From Trichomonas vaginalis G3 (taxonomy: Eukaryota; Parabasalia; Trichomonadida; Trichomonadidae): 64,000 bases of DNA. The stretch is from NCBI RefSeq assembly GCF_026262505.1, contig NC_067205.1, positions 1,550,001 to 1,614,000 on the forward strand. The letters run 5' to 3'. Made by a program: the position numbers and the translations under genes. Under the pieces are notes generated by a model that saw only the letters and a list, made by a program, of their open reading frames with translations, searched no databases and was not told the DNA's origin. Of this stretch, positions 32,530 to 44,369 are shown one piece after another; within the stretch, counting starts at the first letter, position 1, and each line of letters opens with the position of its first letter.

Positions 32530-33662
32530 TGAAATTAAGAACACATAAATTTTTATCATCTGCGACGTGACGAATACATTTTAATTTACTCAAGAATGCG
32601 TACCCTGATACATTAAATCTAATTCCTGTCTTATTTAATTTCACAACAACTTTGAAAAGGAATGTATGAATAGCTATAAAATGATGAGATGATGTTTTAT
32701 GGGTTGCTTACATTTTTTTTCTGAAATAAATGAATAAATATAATGCTTATACGTTTTCATATCTTTTATATTCTTAATAACGAATGGTATAGACCTTTCA
32801 ACTTCGTCTTCCTTCGGTGCTGTTCTTTCATATGAAACATTATTGGTATCTTCAATAATGAAACCACAATCGCATAAAATTTTATATGTACCAATTGTTT
32901 TCTTTTGATATTTTATCTAACAAATCAAAAACTTTATCAACACCTGTACATTTATTTAAATAATAATTTGTGTAAATATCATGATCTTCTTTCTTAATCG
33001 TATTAGTTGCATATGTTACATTTTTCAGTGCTTTTTTTGAATTTTTTCAGAAATCAAGAGGAGGTGAAAGTAATATACATGGATAATCTCCATCGTCAAT
33101 AAACTGAAAGCTTATGTTTATGAATAAATTTTGTGCCTTCTTCTGAAAGTGTTTCGTTAATATCACCATCTAATAAATTTTTAGTAGATTCCAAAAAGTA
33201 ATTTTATATCTTTCCTCATGTGATTTTTGAACTTCTGATTCTGAAGCTGGATATTCATTAAACCCTCTACTTCATTCTCAGCATTTCTCAATTCCTTAAT
33301 TTTTTTCATCTATTTCATTTCTTAATTGTTTCCAATTTCTCAATCTCATCGTTATAATATTCATCTTGTTTAATTTTTTCTTCAAAATATTCAGGAGGTG
33401 TTTCAAGGCTCTCTGAGCCCAGGTCCTCTGGACCATAAAGGGAATATTCTCCTGTTTTTCAACTTTTTTTGGGATATAAATATCTCATTATAGCCTTTTT
33501 AGTAATTGGTCCGTTATATTTAAATTCATTCAACAATCTGGAAAACTCTTTCAACATTCTGCATATATGTTGGATAAGAACCGTCTCCAAATTTTCTAAA
33601 ATATTTTCTAATTCTGAATTAGTGAACTTTAAAGATTTCAATGAATTAGTTGTTATACTCAT
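32530..33662 (-). pseudogene. Maverick B large unknown protein
   Basis: Starts MSITTNSLKSLKFTNSELEN after a TTTTTTATTTTATAATAAATG context; the first 65 residues are a charged helical segment. The rest of the ~370-codon locus has Lys/Glu-rich stretches and FIDDGDYPCILLSPP. I do not recognise it. A TG-linked hairpin module lies in it at 33407-33434. Broken, with more than five breaks. Confidence 0.4.
33407..33434 (-). repeat. Paired hairpin module 6 (B, TG-linked)
   Basis: Minus strand: GGTCC, AGA, GGACC, TG, GGCTC, AGA, GAGCC. Both stems are perfect. Confidence 0.65.
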
Positions 33663-33898
33663 TTATTATAAAATAAAAAAATCTAACTTTATTTTTTCGG
33701 AGTTTTGTGACGAAAGTGCGAATCTTCACTTCGTCAAAAATATATTCTTTTTATTAATGGTAATATAGGAATTGTAGGAATAAAAACTTTTTATAAATTA
33801 TTCATAAATTTTTAAAATCGGTTTCATACAAAATAAAAATAAATTTTCATAAATGTAAGACATGAATTTTTAAAGTTTATTTTTTTTATTTCATTATG

Positions 33899-34093
33899 TA
33901 TGGGCTGAGTGTAAATGTCTTACAATTTTGAAAATTTTTTAAATCTTGATTTATTCAAAAACGTAAGAATAAAAACCGTAAGAATCATACATTTTTTACT
34001 TCATATGTTAAAAAAATGATACAAAATCGTTCAATATTGTATGAATTCTTACGTTTACAAAAAAAGTCACACAACCCTTCAACATATACTACT
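33899..34093 (-). repeat. Maverick B terminal inverted repeat, right
   Basis: Inverse of 14199-14393, ends CATATACTACT. Followed by AATTTT target duplication at 34094-34099. Confidence 0.95.
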
Positions 34094-34369
34094 AATTTTA
34101 TATCATCATTTTACCGGATTATTCTTCAGTACATCGATTGTGTATCTAAAATAATATCATTATCCTTATTCTGTTTTTTCCAAAATTCTTTTAAATGTCT
34201 TTTTTGGTTAGATTACTTTATACTTTTTACTTTTATTTTTTAATTTCAAAAAAAAATTTGGTGATTGTTCTATTCTGTTACAATGTGCATTATCATATTC
34301 TAATGAATTATTCATTACATACATTTAAAAAAACTTGTTAAAAATGAAATTAAAAAATTATGTTTATTA

Positions 34370-35353
34370 TTACGCTGTGAATGTGTCAACAGCGGTCATG
34401 CCTGTATCTGTATCCCATATTTGCCACAACCTTTCTGTATCTGCATTTGTGTATTTCGGTTTCAGCTGATACATTTGATTTGGCGTGTAATTTGTTCCAG
34501 TTAATGGATTAATTGGGAGATCTTCATGCGGTGTGTTATTATTGTACTCCCAAATAAAGGCAGGAATAGCCTGAATGCTTTGGCAGCGCTCCAATGTCGG
34601 CCAGAATCTCTCAATCTTCCCATTTTGGTAGGGAGAATGAGAGTCTGTATGCCGCCATTGGACGCCCCAAAGATCAAGTAGATCTTGAAAGGCGCCCCTA
34701 TTTTCTGAACCGTTGTCGGTCCAGAAACAATAAGGGGCGCCAAATTCAATGAAGGCGGAAGCTGCAACGTTCGCTGTCGTCGCTGCAGCATATCTGGTAT
34801 TTGTATACACGCTAGGACTTTGCGGCTAAAATCGTCGATTATGCCATAAATATACTGGCCACGAACACCCCTAAAATAATGAACATCTGCGTGCCAGATA
34901 AGATTGTGGGTGAAAGCGCCCAATATCTTACTGCTGTTTCTGGCCCCGGCATGCTCTAATCGCGTCTTGGTGAAATGATTTTTCTTTGAAGTATCTGCGT
35001 ACTTCTCTATAAGATACATCAATTTGTTTTGTAATTTCAAACGTTTTCCATTGTTTTGTTTGACCACAGGGAAAGGCCCAGTGGTCATGTATCACAGCAC
35101 AAGAGCTTTGATTTGGTCGTAGGGATTGACCCTACGACCTTTCTTGCCTTTAGGCAATGGGGATATTCTGTAAGCTAAATTGATTTTGTAAAAAAGATTT
35201 TGAAACATCTAAATATTTGAAATCATTTGATTGAAGGGTTGGGGCGATGGGAACATGAGTGCAAGCTTCTTCCCATGTCATTTTACCTTCTTCAATCTGA
35301 TTGGAAATACCAATTAGGTAAATTCGATCGACATACCCTTTGTAAGGATTCAT
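34370..35353 (-). pseudogene. DDE-3 transposase, multiply frameshifted
   Basis: Matches the intact transposase but carries several small insertions and deletions in short homopolymer runs, leaving three overlapping frames (for example extra bases near 34980, 35030 and 35100). Motifs for all three catalytic acids can be seen. Start taken at the ATG of MNPYKG as in the intact copy. The gene is inactive. It lies on the right side of Maverick B, which inserted into the 3' flank, not the gene itself. Confidence 0.85.
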
Positions 35354-35529
35354 TCTAATGAAGTACGTTAACAATCAAAATATTCTATAAGTGTCTAGTA
35401 TGGAATTCAAAAGAATAAAGAAAATGGTAACTTAAATAAACGTATTATGAAATAATTTATAATTAAAATGAAAAAAAGAAAAAATAATAAGTAAAGTGAC
35501 TGGAAATTAAAATGAAAATCAGTGTACAG

Positions 35530-35760
35530 TTTTATTTTTTTCTCGCTGTGAAACGTATTCGGTCATTTTTTTAAAAATTAATTTTTTGTTAGAGATAAGA
35601 GCTAAAACTCGGTAAACAACTTCTTTATGTCTAGAAAATTCTATCTTGCCTTTTATTTTTTTCTCGCTGTGAAACGTATTCGGTCTTTTTTTTAAAAATT
35701 AATTTTTTGTTAGAGATAAGAGCTAAAACTTTGCAGACAACTCCCCCATGTCTAGCAAAT
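35530..35760 (+). repeat. ~120-bp tandem repeats, DDE-3 right (2 units)
   Basis: Inverse to the left array of the same element. Confidence 0.8.
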
Positions 35761-36314
35761 TTAACATTCTTCTCCCATTTTTATATATTTGGTTTAGAAT
35801 GTTCGAAAATGCGTAATATGGTCATTAATATTAATTGAAAAGAACCTTGAATTAATTCAATCTGATCTCACAAAATATTTTAAATTACAAACTTTGTAGT
35901 TTGAATAGATAATTAGTATTAAACTCAAATAACTAGTTTATTTTTGAATAAAAATTATTTGAATTTTTTCAATTTTGTGAATTTTCCTTCAAAAATCAAG
36001 TTTAAATATCTTATTTGCCATATAATTATAAATACAATGAAACATATTCGAAATTGAAAAGAATGACTTTTTCTGTTCTTTCAATCATTCAATTTGAATT
36101 TTGCAATATTGGATTTCTCATTAAATAGCTATTAAAAACAACAAGCAATTTAACTTACATTCAAATTTATTTGTGTTATATTCAATCTTCTCAAAACTTA
36201 TAATTTTCGGCTATAGCATGATTATATGCTATATAATATAATAAACCTATAATAGTATCATTCTTTCAATTATTTGAAGAGAAAACTGAAAAAATCTATT
36301 TTCGGTGTATAACA

Positions 36315-36585
36315 ATTGAAATCAATTTTTCTTACAAATTTATTTATATATACAAATTCTATTATTGATAGTGTTGCAGCCTATTTTACAATTAATTTAT
36401 TTATGAAAGAAAATATAATCAATTGAATTCTATTTGAATTTATATGCAATAAAATATAGACTTCCATTAGGAATTATGCAATATGGCAAGAATTTCATGA
36501 AAATCATTTTATTTTAGCAATATTATTCTTTATTTTGTTTATCAACGATGATTGCTAAATTCTAATAGGTAAACATATGCTGTAG
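36315..36585. other. Copy of S8 protease upstream flank
   Basis: Direct copy of about 7788-8061, from the DDE-3 end to MITE-c. No gene. Confidence 0.65.
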
Positions 36586-36587
36586 TA

Positions 36588-37217
36588 AACAGAAATTCAT
36601 CAAAAGTGACACCTCAGAAAAGCTAAAATATTGAATTTTTGGAACTTTTGATAAAGCACGTTTTTAAATATTAATTAAAGTAAATGTATATTTTGTAAAG
36701 ATTCTTTTTAATAAAAAAATAAAATTTTGAAGAAGAACACAAAATCTTCTGAAAAATAATATCACATAAACTCATATTATTTTCTAATATATAACTATTT
36801 TATATAAAAATCAAATTCAATGATCTTAAAAGCGAAGAATAAACCTCAAAATTTACGAATATGATGAGTGGGAATAGGCGTAAAGCAAAAATTGATATTT
36901 CATATGGTTTTATGATAGATAAGCATTATATTCCCACTCATTATATTCGTAAATTTTGAGGTTTATCCTTCGCTTTTAAGATCATTGAATTTGATTTTTA
37001 TATAAAATAGTTATCTATTAGAAAATAATATGAGTTTATGTGATATTATTTTTCAGAAGATTTTGTGTTCTTCTTCAAAATTTTATTTTTTTATTAAAAA
37101 GAATCTTTACAAAATATACATTTACTTTAATTAATATTTAAAAACGTGCTCTATCAAAAGTTCCAAAAATTCAATATTTTAGCTTTTCTGAGGTGTCACT
37201 TTTGATGAATTTCTGTT
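36588..37217. mobile_element. Palindromic MITE-c
   Basis: 630 bp, TA flanks at 36586-36587 and 37218-37219. Both arms are the first arm type, making a nearly perfect long palindrome with an inner inverted repeat. Confidence 0.8.
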
Positions 37218-37814
37218 TACTACAGCATATGTTTACCTATTTGTTATAGACCGAAAATAGATTTTTTCAGTTTTCTCTTCAAATAATTGAAAGAATGATA
37301 CTATTATAGGTTTATTATATTATATAGCATATAATCATGCTATAGCCGAAAATTATAAGTTTTGAGAAGATTGAATATAACACAAATAAATTTGAATGTA
37401 AGTTAAATTGCTTGTTGTTTTTAATAGCTATTTAATGAGAAATCCAATATTGCAAAATTCAAATTGAATGATTGAAAGAACAGAAAAAGTCATTCTTTTC
37501 AATTTCGAATATGTTTCATTGTATTTATAATTATATGGCAAATAAGATATTTAAACTTGATTTTTGAAGGAAAATTCACAAAATTGAAAAAATTCAAATA
37601 ATTTTTATTCAAAAATAAACTAGTTATTTGAGTTTAATACTAATTATCTATTCAAACTACAAAGTTTGTAATTTAAAATATTTTGTGAGATCAGATTGAA
37701 TTAATTCAAGGTTCTTTTCAATTAATATTAATGACCATATTACGCATTTTCGAACATTCTAAACCAAATATATAAAAATGGGAGAAGAATGTTAAATTTG
37801 CTAGACATGGGGGA

Positions 37815-38148
37815 GTTGTCTGCAAAGTTTTAGCTCTTATCTCTAACAAAAAATTAATTTTTAAAAAAAAGACCGAATACGTTTCACAGCGAGAAAAAAA
37901 TAAAAGGCAAGATAGAATTTTCTAGACATAAAGAAGTTGTTTACCGAGTTTTAGCTCTTATCTCTAACAAAAAATTAATTTTTAAAAAAAAGACCGAATA
38001 CGTTTCACAGCGAGAAAAAAATAAAAGGCAAGATAGAATTTTCTAGACATAAAGAAGTTGTTTACCGAGTTTTAGCTCTTATCTCTAACAAAAAATTAAT
38101 TTTTAAAAAAATGACCGAATACGTTTCACAGCGAGAAAAAAATAAAAC
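37815..38148 (-). repeat. ~120-bp tandem repeats, DDE-4 left (nearly 3 units)
   Basis: Same unit; the array runs up to CTGTACACTGATTTT just before the transposase 5' region. Confidence 0.85.
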
Positions 38149-38323
38149 TGTACACTGATTTTAATTTTCATTTTCAGTCACTTTACTTATTATTTTTTCT
38201 TTTTTTCATTTTAATTATAAATTATTTAATATTATGTTTATTTACGTTACCATTTTCTTTATTCTTTTGAATTCCATACTAGACACTTATAGAATATTTT
38301 GATTGTTAACGTACTTCATTAGA

Positions 38324-39298
38324 ATGAATCCTTACAAAGGGTATGTCGATCGAATTTACCTAATTGGTATTTCCAATCAGATTGAAGAAGGTAAAATGAC
38401 ATGGGAAGAAGCTTGCACCCATGTTCCCATCGCCCCAACCCTTCAATCAAATGATTTCAAATATTTAGATGTTTCAAAATCTTTTTTACAAAATCAATTT
38501 AGCTTACAGAATATCCCATTGCCTAAAGGCAAGAAAGGTCGTAGGGTCAATCCCTACGACCAAATCAAAGCTCTTGCTGTGATACATGACCACTGGGCCT
38601 TTCCCTGTGGTCAAACAAAACAATGGAAACGTTTGAAATTACAACAAATTGATGTATCTTATAGAGAAGTACGCAGATACTTCAAAGAAAATCATTTCAC
38701 CAAGACGCGATTAGAGCATGCCGGGCCAGAAACAGCAGTAAGATATTGGGCGCTTTCACCCAATCTTATCTGGCACGCAGATGTTCATTATTTTAGGGGT
38801 GTTCGTGGCCAGTATATTTATGGCATAATCGACGATTTTAGCCGCAAAGTCCTAGCGTGTATACAAATACCAGATATGCTGGCAGCGACGACAGCGAACG
38901 TTGCAGCTTCCGCCTTCATTGAATTTGGCGCCCCTTATTGTTTCTGGACCGACAACGGTTCAGAAAATAGGGGCGCCTTTCAAGATCTACTTGATCTTTG
39001 GGGCGTCCAATGGCGGCATACAGACTCTCATTCTCCCTACCAAAATGGGAAGATTGAGAGATTCTGGCCGACATTGGAGCGCTGCCAAAGCATTCAGGCT
39101 ATTCCTGCCTTTATTTGGGAGTACAATAATAACACACCGCATGAAGATCTCCCAATTAATCCATTAACTGGAACAAATTACACGCCAAATCAAATGTATC
39201 AGCTGAAACCGAAATACACAAATGCAGATACAGAAAGGTTGTGGCAAATATGGGATACAGATATAGGCATGACCGCTGTTGACACATTCACAGCGTAA
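38324..39298 (+). CDS. DDE transposase with retroviral-integrase core, intact
   Basis: A 324-residue frame from the ATG of MNPYKGYVDR; upstream codons lack an ATG. TTCATTAGAATG at the start resembles the T. vaginalis initiator (TCATTA). The N-terminal ~135 residues are helical and probably bind DNA. The rve-type core has D153 (WHADVHY), D210 (WTDNGSEN) and E245 (YQNGKIERF), a D,D35E triad. DDFSRKVLA and TPHEDLPINPLTG are also typical of integrase cores. It should cut and join the TGTTATAG ends. Composition is more GC-rich than the surrounding DNA, hinting at different codon use from the flanks. Other copies at 10509, 34370, 45031 and 3313 are defective. Confidence 0.9.
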   Translation: MNPYKGYVDRIYLIGISNQIEEGKMTWEEACTHVPIAPTLQSNDFKYLDVSKSFLQNQFSLQNIPLPKGKKGRRVNPYDQIKALAVIHDHWAFPCGQTKQWKRLKLQQIDVSYREVRRYFKENHFTKTRLEHAGPETAVRYWALSPNLIWHADVHYFRGVRGQYIYGIIDDFSRKVLACIQIPDMLAATTANVAASAFIEFGAPYCFWTDNGSENRGAFQDLLDLWGVQWRHTDSHSPYQNGKIERFWPTLERCQSIQAIPAFIWEYNNNTPHEDLPINPLTGTNYTPNQMYQLKPKYTNADTERLWQIWDTDIGMTAVDTFTA

Positions 39299-39711
39299 TA
39301 ATAAACATAATTTTTTAATTTCATTTTTAACAAGTTTTTTTAAATGTATGTAATGAATAATTCATTAGAATATGATAATGCACATTGTAACAGAATAGAA
39401 CAATCACCAAATTTTTTTTTGAAATTAAAAAATAAAAGTAAAAAGTATAAAGTAATCTAACCAAAAAAGACATTTAAAAGAATTTTGGAAAAAACAGAAT
39501 AAGGATAATGATATTATTTTAGATACACAATCGATGTACTGAAGAATAATCCGGTAAAATGATGATATAAAATTAGATTATTTTACAAGTAGCTAAAAGA
39601 ATAAAACTATAATATAAAATAAATGAAGTTTAATGAAACAATAAAGGTTAAATAAATAATAAAGATTTTTTATTTTTTATATCAGTATTGAGAAGAAGTA
39701 ACAACTGACAC

Positions 39712-39968
39712 TTGGTAGACAACTTCTTTATGTCTAGAAAATTCTATCTTGCCTTTTATTTTTTTCTCGCTGTGAAACGTATTCGGTCTTTTTTTTAAAA
39801 ATTAATTTTTTTTAGAGATAAGAGCTAAAACTCGGTAAACAACTTCTTTATGTCTAGAAAATTCTATCTTGCCTTTTATTTTTTTCGCTGTGAAACGTAT
39901 TCGGTCTTTTTTTTAAAAATTAATTTTTTGTTAGAGATAAGAGCTAAAACTTTGCAGACAACTCCAAT
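39712..39968 (+). repeat. ~120-bp tandem repeats, DDE-4 right (2 units)
   Basis: Inverse to the left array. Confidence 0.8.
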
Positions 39969-40535
39969 GTCTAGCAAATTTTAACATTCTTCTCCCATTT
40001 TATATTATTTTGGTTTAGAATGTTCGAAAATGCGTAATATGGTCATTAATATTAATTGAAAAGAACCTTGAATTAATTCAATCTGATCTCACAAAATATT
40101 TTAAATTACAAACTTTGTAGTTTGAATAGATAATTAGTATTAAACTCAAATAACTAGTTTATTTTTGAATAAAAATTATTTGAATTTTTTCAATTTTGTG
40201 AATTTTCCTTCAAAAATCAAGTTTAAATATCTTATTTGCCATATAATTATAAATACAATGAAACATATTCGAAATTGAAAAGAATGACTTTTTCTGTTCT
40301 TTCAATCATTCAATTTGAATTTTGCAATATTGGATTTCTCATTAAATAGCTATTAAAAACAACAAGCAATTTAACTTACATTCAAATTTATTTGTGTTAT
40401 ATTCAATCTTCTCAAAACTTATAATTTTCGGCTATAGCATGATTATATGCTATATAATATAATAAACCTATAATAGTATCATTCTTTCAATTATTTGAAG
40501 AGAAAACTGAAAAAATCTATTTTCGGTCTATAACA

Positions 40536-40877
40536 CTATAACAATATTGCTAAAATAAAATGATTTTCATGAAATTCTTGCCATATTGCATAATTCCTAA
40601 TGCAAGTATATATTTTATTGCATATAAATTCAAATAGAATTCAATTGATTATATTTTCTTTCATAAATAAATTAATTGTAAAATAGGCTGCAACACTATC
40701 AATAATAGAATTTGTATATATAAATAAATTTGTAAGAAAAATTGATTTCAATAGCGTTTCAATTCAGAAAAGTAAATTCCCATAATTTTTCCTTTTATTG
40801 TAATTAATGGTAATAATGCAGTAATTTTCATTTTAAACATTTTTCTATACAAATATAAATATAAATTCTTTCTTAAA
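40536..40877. other. Upstream flank of S8 protease copy 2
   Basis: Mirror of 7666-8000. Contains TTTTCATTTTAAAC about 50 bp before the ATG, a weak candidate for the host initiator element. Confidence 0.45.
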
Positions 40878-43104
40878 ATGCTACTCCTTCTCCTTCAGTA
40901 CTCTTGGTGGTTGCAAAATCAAGGAGTTAACGGTGGACTAAAAGGAGAAGACATAAATTGGACTGATAGTTACAGCACAATTCAAGGAAAAAACAACAAC
41001 AATTGTGGTTATGTCCGATGGAGCCAGATTAACACATTCATCATATAGTAATCGAACAGATCAAAGCGAATTTTATGATATATTTGAAGGATTGCCATAT
41101 CAAGAAAATTCAGATTGCACAAACAATAATATTGGAACGGCATCATTACAATTAGCCGCAGGAAATGTTGTTAATGATACAAATCCTATTACGCAAGGTA
41201 TTGCTAAAAAAGCTACTGTATTTTCATATTTATTCCAAACAAATGGCTCTCTTGAAGAATCTTTTCTAAACGTAGGTTGTAAAGGAAGTAACAAATGGGA
41301 TGTTGCTATAGTTCAGTATCTAATGACTAACTGTGTCGATAGATTTTGTCGTTACATTCAACCGGATGTATTTTCAAGGCATGTTTTAGATGAATGCCTA
41401 TATAACCCTCCTGCTGATAATTGGGCTCATCCAATTGTTGTCCCAGCGGGAACAAATCATGCATCTGATCCCCTCTTTTCGCCACCAGCAAGCTGGCCGA
41501 TGATTTTCACTATCGCAGGAGTCAGTCACAGGGGTCAACCTTTATGGTGCGGCGCTGAAGGTGCAGGAGTATTTATGTGCTGTCCAGCAGCAGACGATGC
41601 AGCAATACCTGCGGCTGGTTCATGTAGTGATACTGAATACATTTCAAATTTTTCTTCAACAAATGCAAGTGCTGCAATATTTGCAGGTGGTTTATCAGTG
41701 CTGTTATCTGAGGTTCCGACATTAAAACTTGCAGATCTCTTCTTCATTACTGCAATGACTGCAGATAAGAACCGACCAGATGGTTTGATATGGAGAAAGA
41801 ATGGATTTGGTTTAAACTACAATAGAAGATCAGGATTCGGACGCTTGAATTTAGGAAGAGCCTTAGATTTGGCGAAAAGATGGGAATCTGTAGGAGATTT
41901 CTATCTATGGAAGAAAACTGTACATTACAATACTCTTTTGGATGAAGGTATATATAACATTACATTTGATATGGATGATTTGGAAGGTGCAGCAACTCTA
42001 TCTGTTTTCATTGAAATAACTGCTCTTAAATTATCTTTTGGATCGCTCAACCCTCATTTAGTTAGTCCAAGTGGAACAAGATGCGAAATCAAAATACTTA
42101 CTGAAGGCGATAAAAAATTAAATATTGAAATTATGGAATTCAATACAAATAATTTTGTTGCCGAAAATCCAAAAGGAACATGGACATTGTATTTTATGGA
42201 GTCTGATCATGCGGCTCGAGGTTTAATCAAAGATGTCACTTTGAATATATTTTATACAAAAAAGGCTCCGAAGGCATCAGATATTTGGCAGAGAGATGAT
42301 TGTATTAATCCATGGAAGCATCAAGAATCAAAGATAAGATTCTTAGCGCAAGAACCGGTTCCATTCGAAGCAGGTAAAAAGTTTTCAATAGACGTCCAAG
42401 TTCCTGACGAACAGAAAAATATCTACTATATGATATACCTTGAATCAGAAGACGGGGAAAAAAGAGTTATCTTCGATACATCACGATTCAATGAAAATTA
42501 CACCAAAATCGAAGCCGATTTCATACCAACAGTGTATGCAAATGGACTGAAGATGTTCTTGCTTGTTGAATCATTGCATTTTGAAACTGGATTATTTACG
42601 GATAAAATTGAACTGAATTATTCTAATCCATATTCGCCTGGAATTATTACGCCAAAGAATGGAACATGGATCACTACTAAAGATATAAGAATTGAATTAA
42701 TATATGCGCTCAATCTAACCTATATGATTGATGAAGGATATTCAACTTCTGCAGCATTGACAATTATAAACGCAAGAAGTCATATTATATTAGATCGCAA
42801 ATGGTTACGAAATCTTGGAAGAATAGTTTACTGGAATGATTACGCAAAAGACAAAAGTTTTATTATGCAAATTTCTCCATCATCAAGTTTCGTCCACAAT
42901 ATAACGTTTAAGCCAATGGAGATATACATGTTCATAAAGGAGACACCAGGAAAATATCAAGTAGAGGGAACTATTATTCCGCTCATAACAATTGTTGTTA
43001 TATGTATAGGATTAGTCATTCTTGTTGTTGGCCTGATATATAGATCAATTGAACTTTCTAGGCATAAAGCAATTGAGATTGATTCTGAATTAATCGATAA
43101 TTAG
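40878..43104 (+). pseudogene. Kexin/furin-like S8 protease homologue, copy 2
   Basis: Nearly identical to copy 1 (5441-7665). An uninterrupted frame of 699 residues runs from about 41005 to the stop, covering the S8 fold from the ISDG-like motif (MSDG), the P domain, ectodomain, membrane span and tail. One extra base in the A-rich run near 41000 separates it from the Leu-rich start at 40878. The same predicted loss of the Asp and His of the triad is present, so it is not a mutation private to one copy. Either both copies are pseudogenes, or one of the two indels is an assembly or sequencing error. Confidence 0.8.
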
Positions 43105-43775
43105 TATTGTTTAGCAAAAATTCTTTAATATCATGATTATGTAACTAAAAGGCAGGAACTATGTTCGATATAATACGAATATCATTAATTCTTTTCAAAT
43201 CAAATTTATCAAAATTATCGATTGTATAATATTTGTATGCATGATGAATGATTTTTCAAAGAATCATAGAAGTTGGGAAAAGTATAATTCAAAACCAACG
43301 ATGAGAGTCTCAAAAAAATTAAAAAGCGCCTTTGAGAGTAATTGTTGATAGTTAATTTTATTGGCATTTTCATGATGAAAAAGAAGTTATGAAATGCCAC
43401 GTAAGAGTTGAGATGTAAAAATATTGATTCACAAAAATTGCGAACAAAATTTTCACTTTAAAATTTATTCTAATTTTATACTATATAGCATAAAGGTAAT
43501 ATAAATAATACATGAAAAATTTTTAGAGTGTATTCAATTCTAACTTTAGACTTTACGTCTATGAAAATGCTTCGAATTTTCAAAGATAGCGGCAGCATTC
43601 AATGAAATTCGTATTATTAAATTTCGATTTATATATGAATCTAAGATAAATTAGATAGAGATTATTTTCAATATAATCAAATTTTTGATTAGTTAGAAGT
43701 TTTTTAGAGTTAATCTGAACGAATTAAAATCATCATGAATAAAGCATTTGATTAGAAGATATTCGGCCAAACTAA
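43105..43775. other. 3' flank of S8 protease copy 2, no gene seen
   Basis: Mirror of 4769-5440; AT-rich, non-coding by appearance. Confidence 0.6.
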
Positions 43776-44369
43776 TGTTATAGACCGAAAATGTTATAGA
43801 CCGAAAATAGATTTTTTCAGTTTTCTCTTCAAATAATTGAAAGAATGATACTATTATAGGTTTATTATATTATATAGCATATAATCATGCTATAGCCGAA
43901 AATTATAAGTTTTGAGAAGATTGAATATAACACAAATAAATTTGAATGTAAGTTAAATTGCTTGTTGTTTTTAATAGCTATTTAATGAGAAATCCAATAT
44001 TGCAAAATTCAAATTGAATGATTGAAAGAACAGAAAAAGTCATTCTTTTCAATTTCGAATATGTTTCATTGTATTTATAATTATATGGCAAATAAGATAT
44101 TTAAACTTGATTTTTGAAGGAAAATTCACAAAATTGAAAAAATTCAAATAATTTTTATTCAAAAATAAACTAGTTATTTGAGTTTAATACTAATTATCTA
44201 TTCAAACTACAAAGTTTGTAATTTAAAATATTTTGTGAGATCAGATTGAATTAATTCAAGGTTCTTTTCAATTAATATTAATGACCATATTACGCATTTT
44301 CGAACATTCTAAACCAAATATATAAAAATGGGAGAAGAATGTTAAATTTGCTAGACATGGGGGAGTTGT

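Larger units (their letters stand above)
14199..34093. mobile_element. Maverick/Polinton B (19,895 bp)
   Basis: Both ends are in the window: 5' AGTAGTATATG and its inverse, ~195-bp TIRs and a 6-bp AATTTT target duplication, all as known for Mavericks. Its parts are a small minus-strand gene, amphipathic peptide, major capsid protein, packaging ATPase, virion-type proteins, fibre, two small proteins, PrimPol/D5 helicase, integrase, PolB and one large unknown gene. It is a fossil: the helicase and several small genes look whole, most larger genes are broken, with well over 20 breaks in total. TIRs differ only by a base or two, so the insertion is fairly recent. I saw no adenovirus-type protease. 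Confidence 0.95.
13110..36314 (-). mobile_element. DDE-3: DDE transposon split by Maverick B
   Basis: Left end TGTTATAGACCG at 13110, right end at 36314 with one terminal mismatch (GGTGTATAACA). Its own sequence is 13110-14198 and 34094-36314, with Maverick B between. The outer flanks are reverse complements of each other (ATTGATTTCAAT against ATTGAAATCAAT) rather than direct repeats, so it may have been rearranged by recombination between copies. Confidence 0.8.
37242..40535 (+). mobile_element. DDE-4: DDE transposon with intact transposase
   Basis: TGTTATAGACCG at 37242 to CTATAACA at 40535, followed by a second CTATAACA (40536-40543). About 40 bp of the flank that is continuous near 12855-12895 is missing at the insertion site and no target duplication is seen. 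It contains the only whole transposase in the window and so could be the active member. Confidence 0.85.

Noticed and set aside
38303-38323. Seven extra residues before MNPYKG in the transposase
   Set aside because: No ATG there; TTCATTAGA just before the ATG looks like the initiator region.
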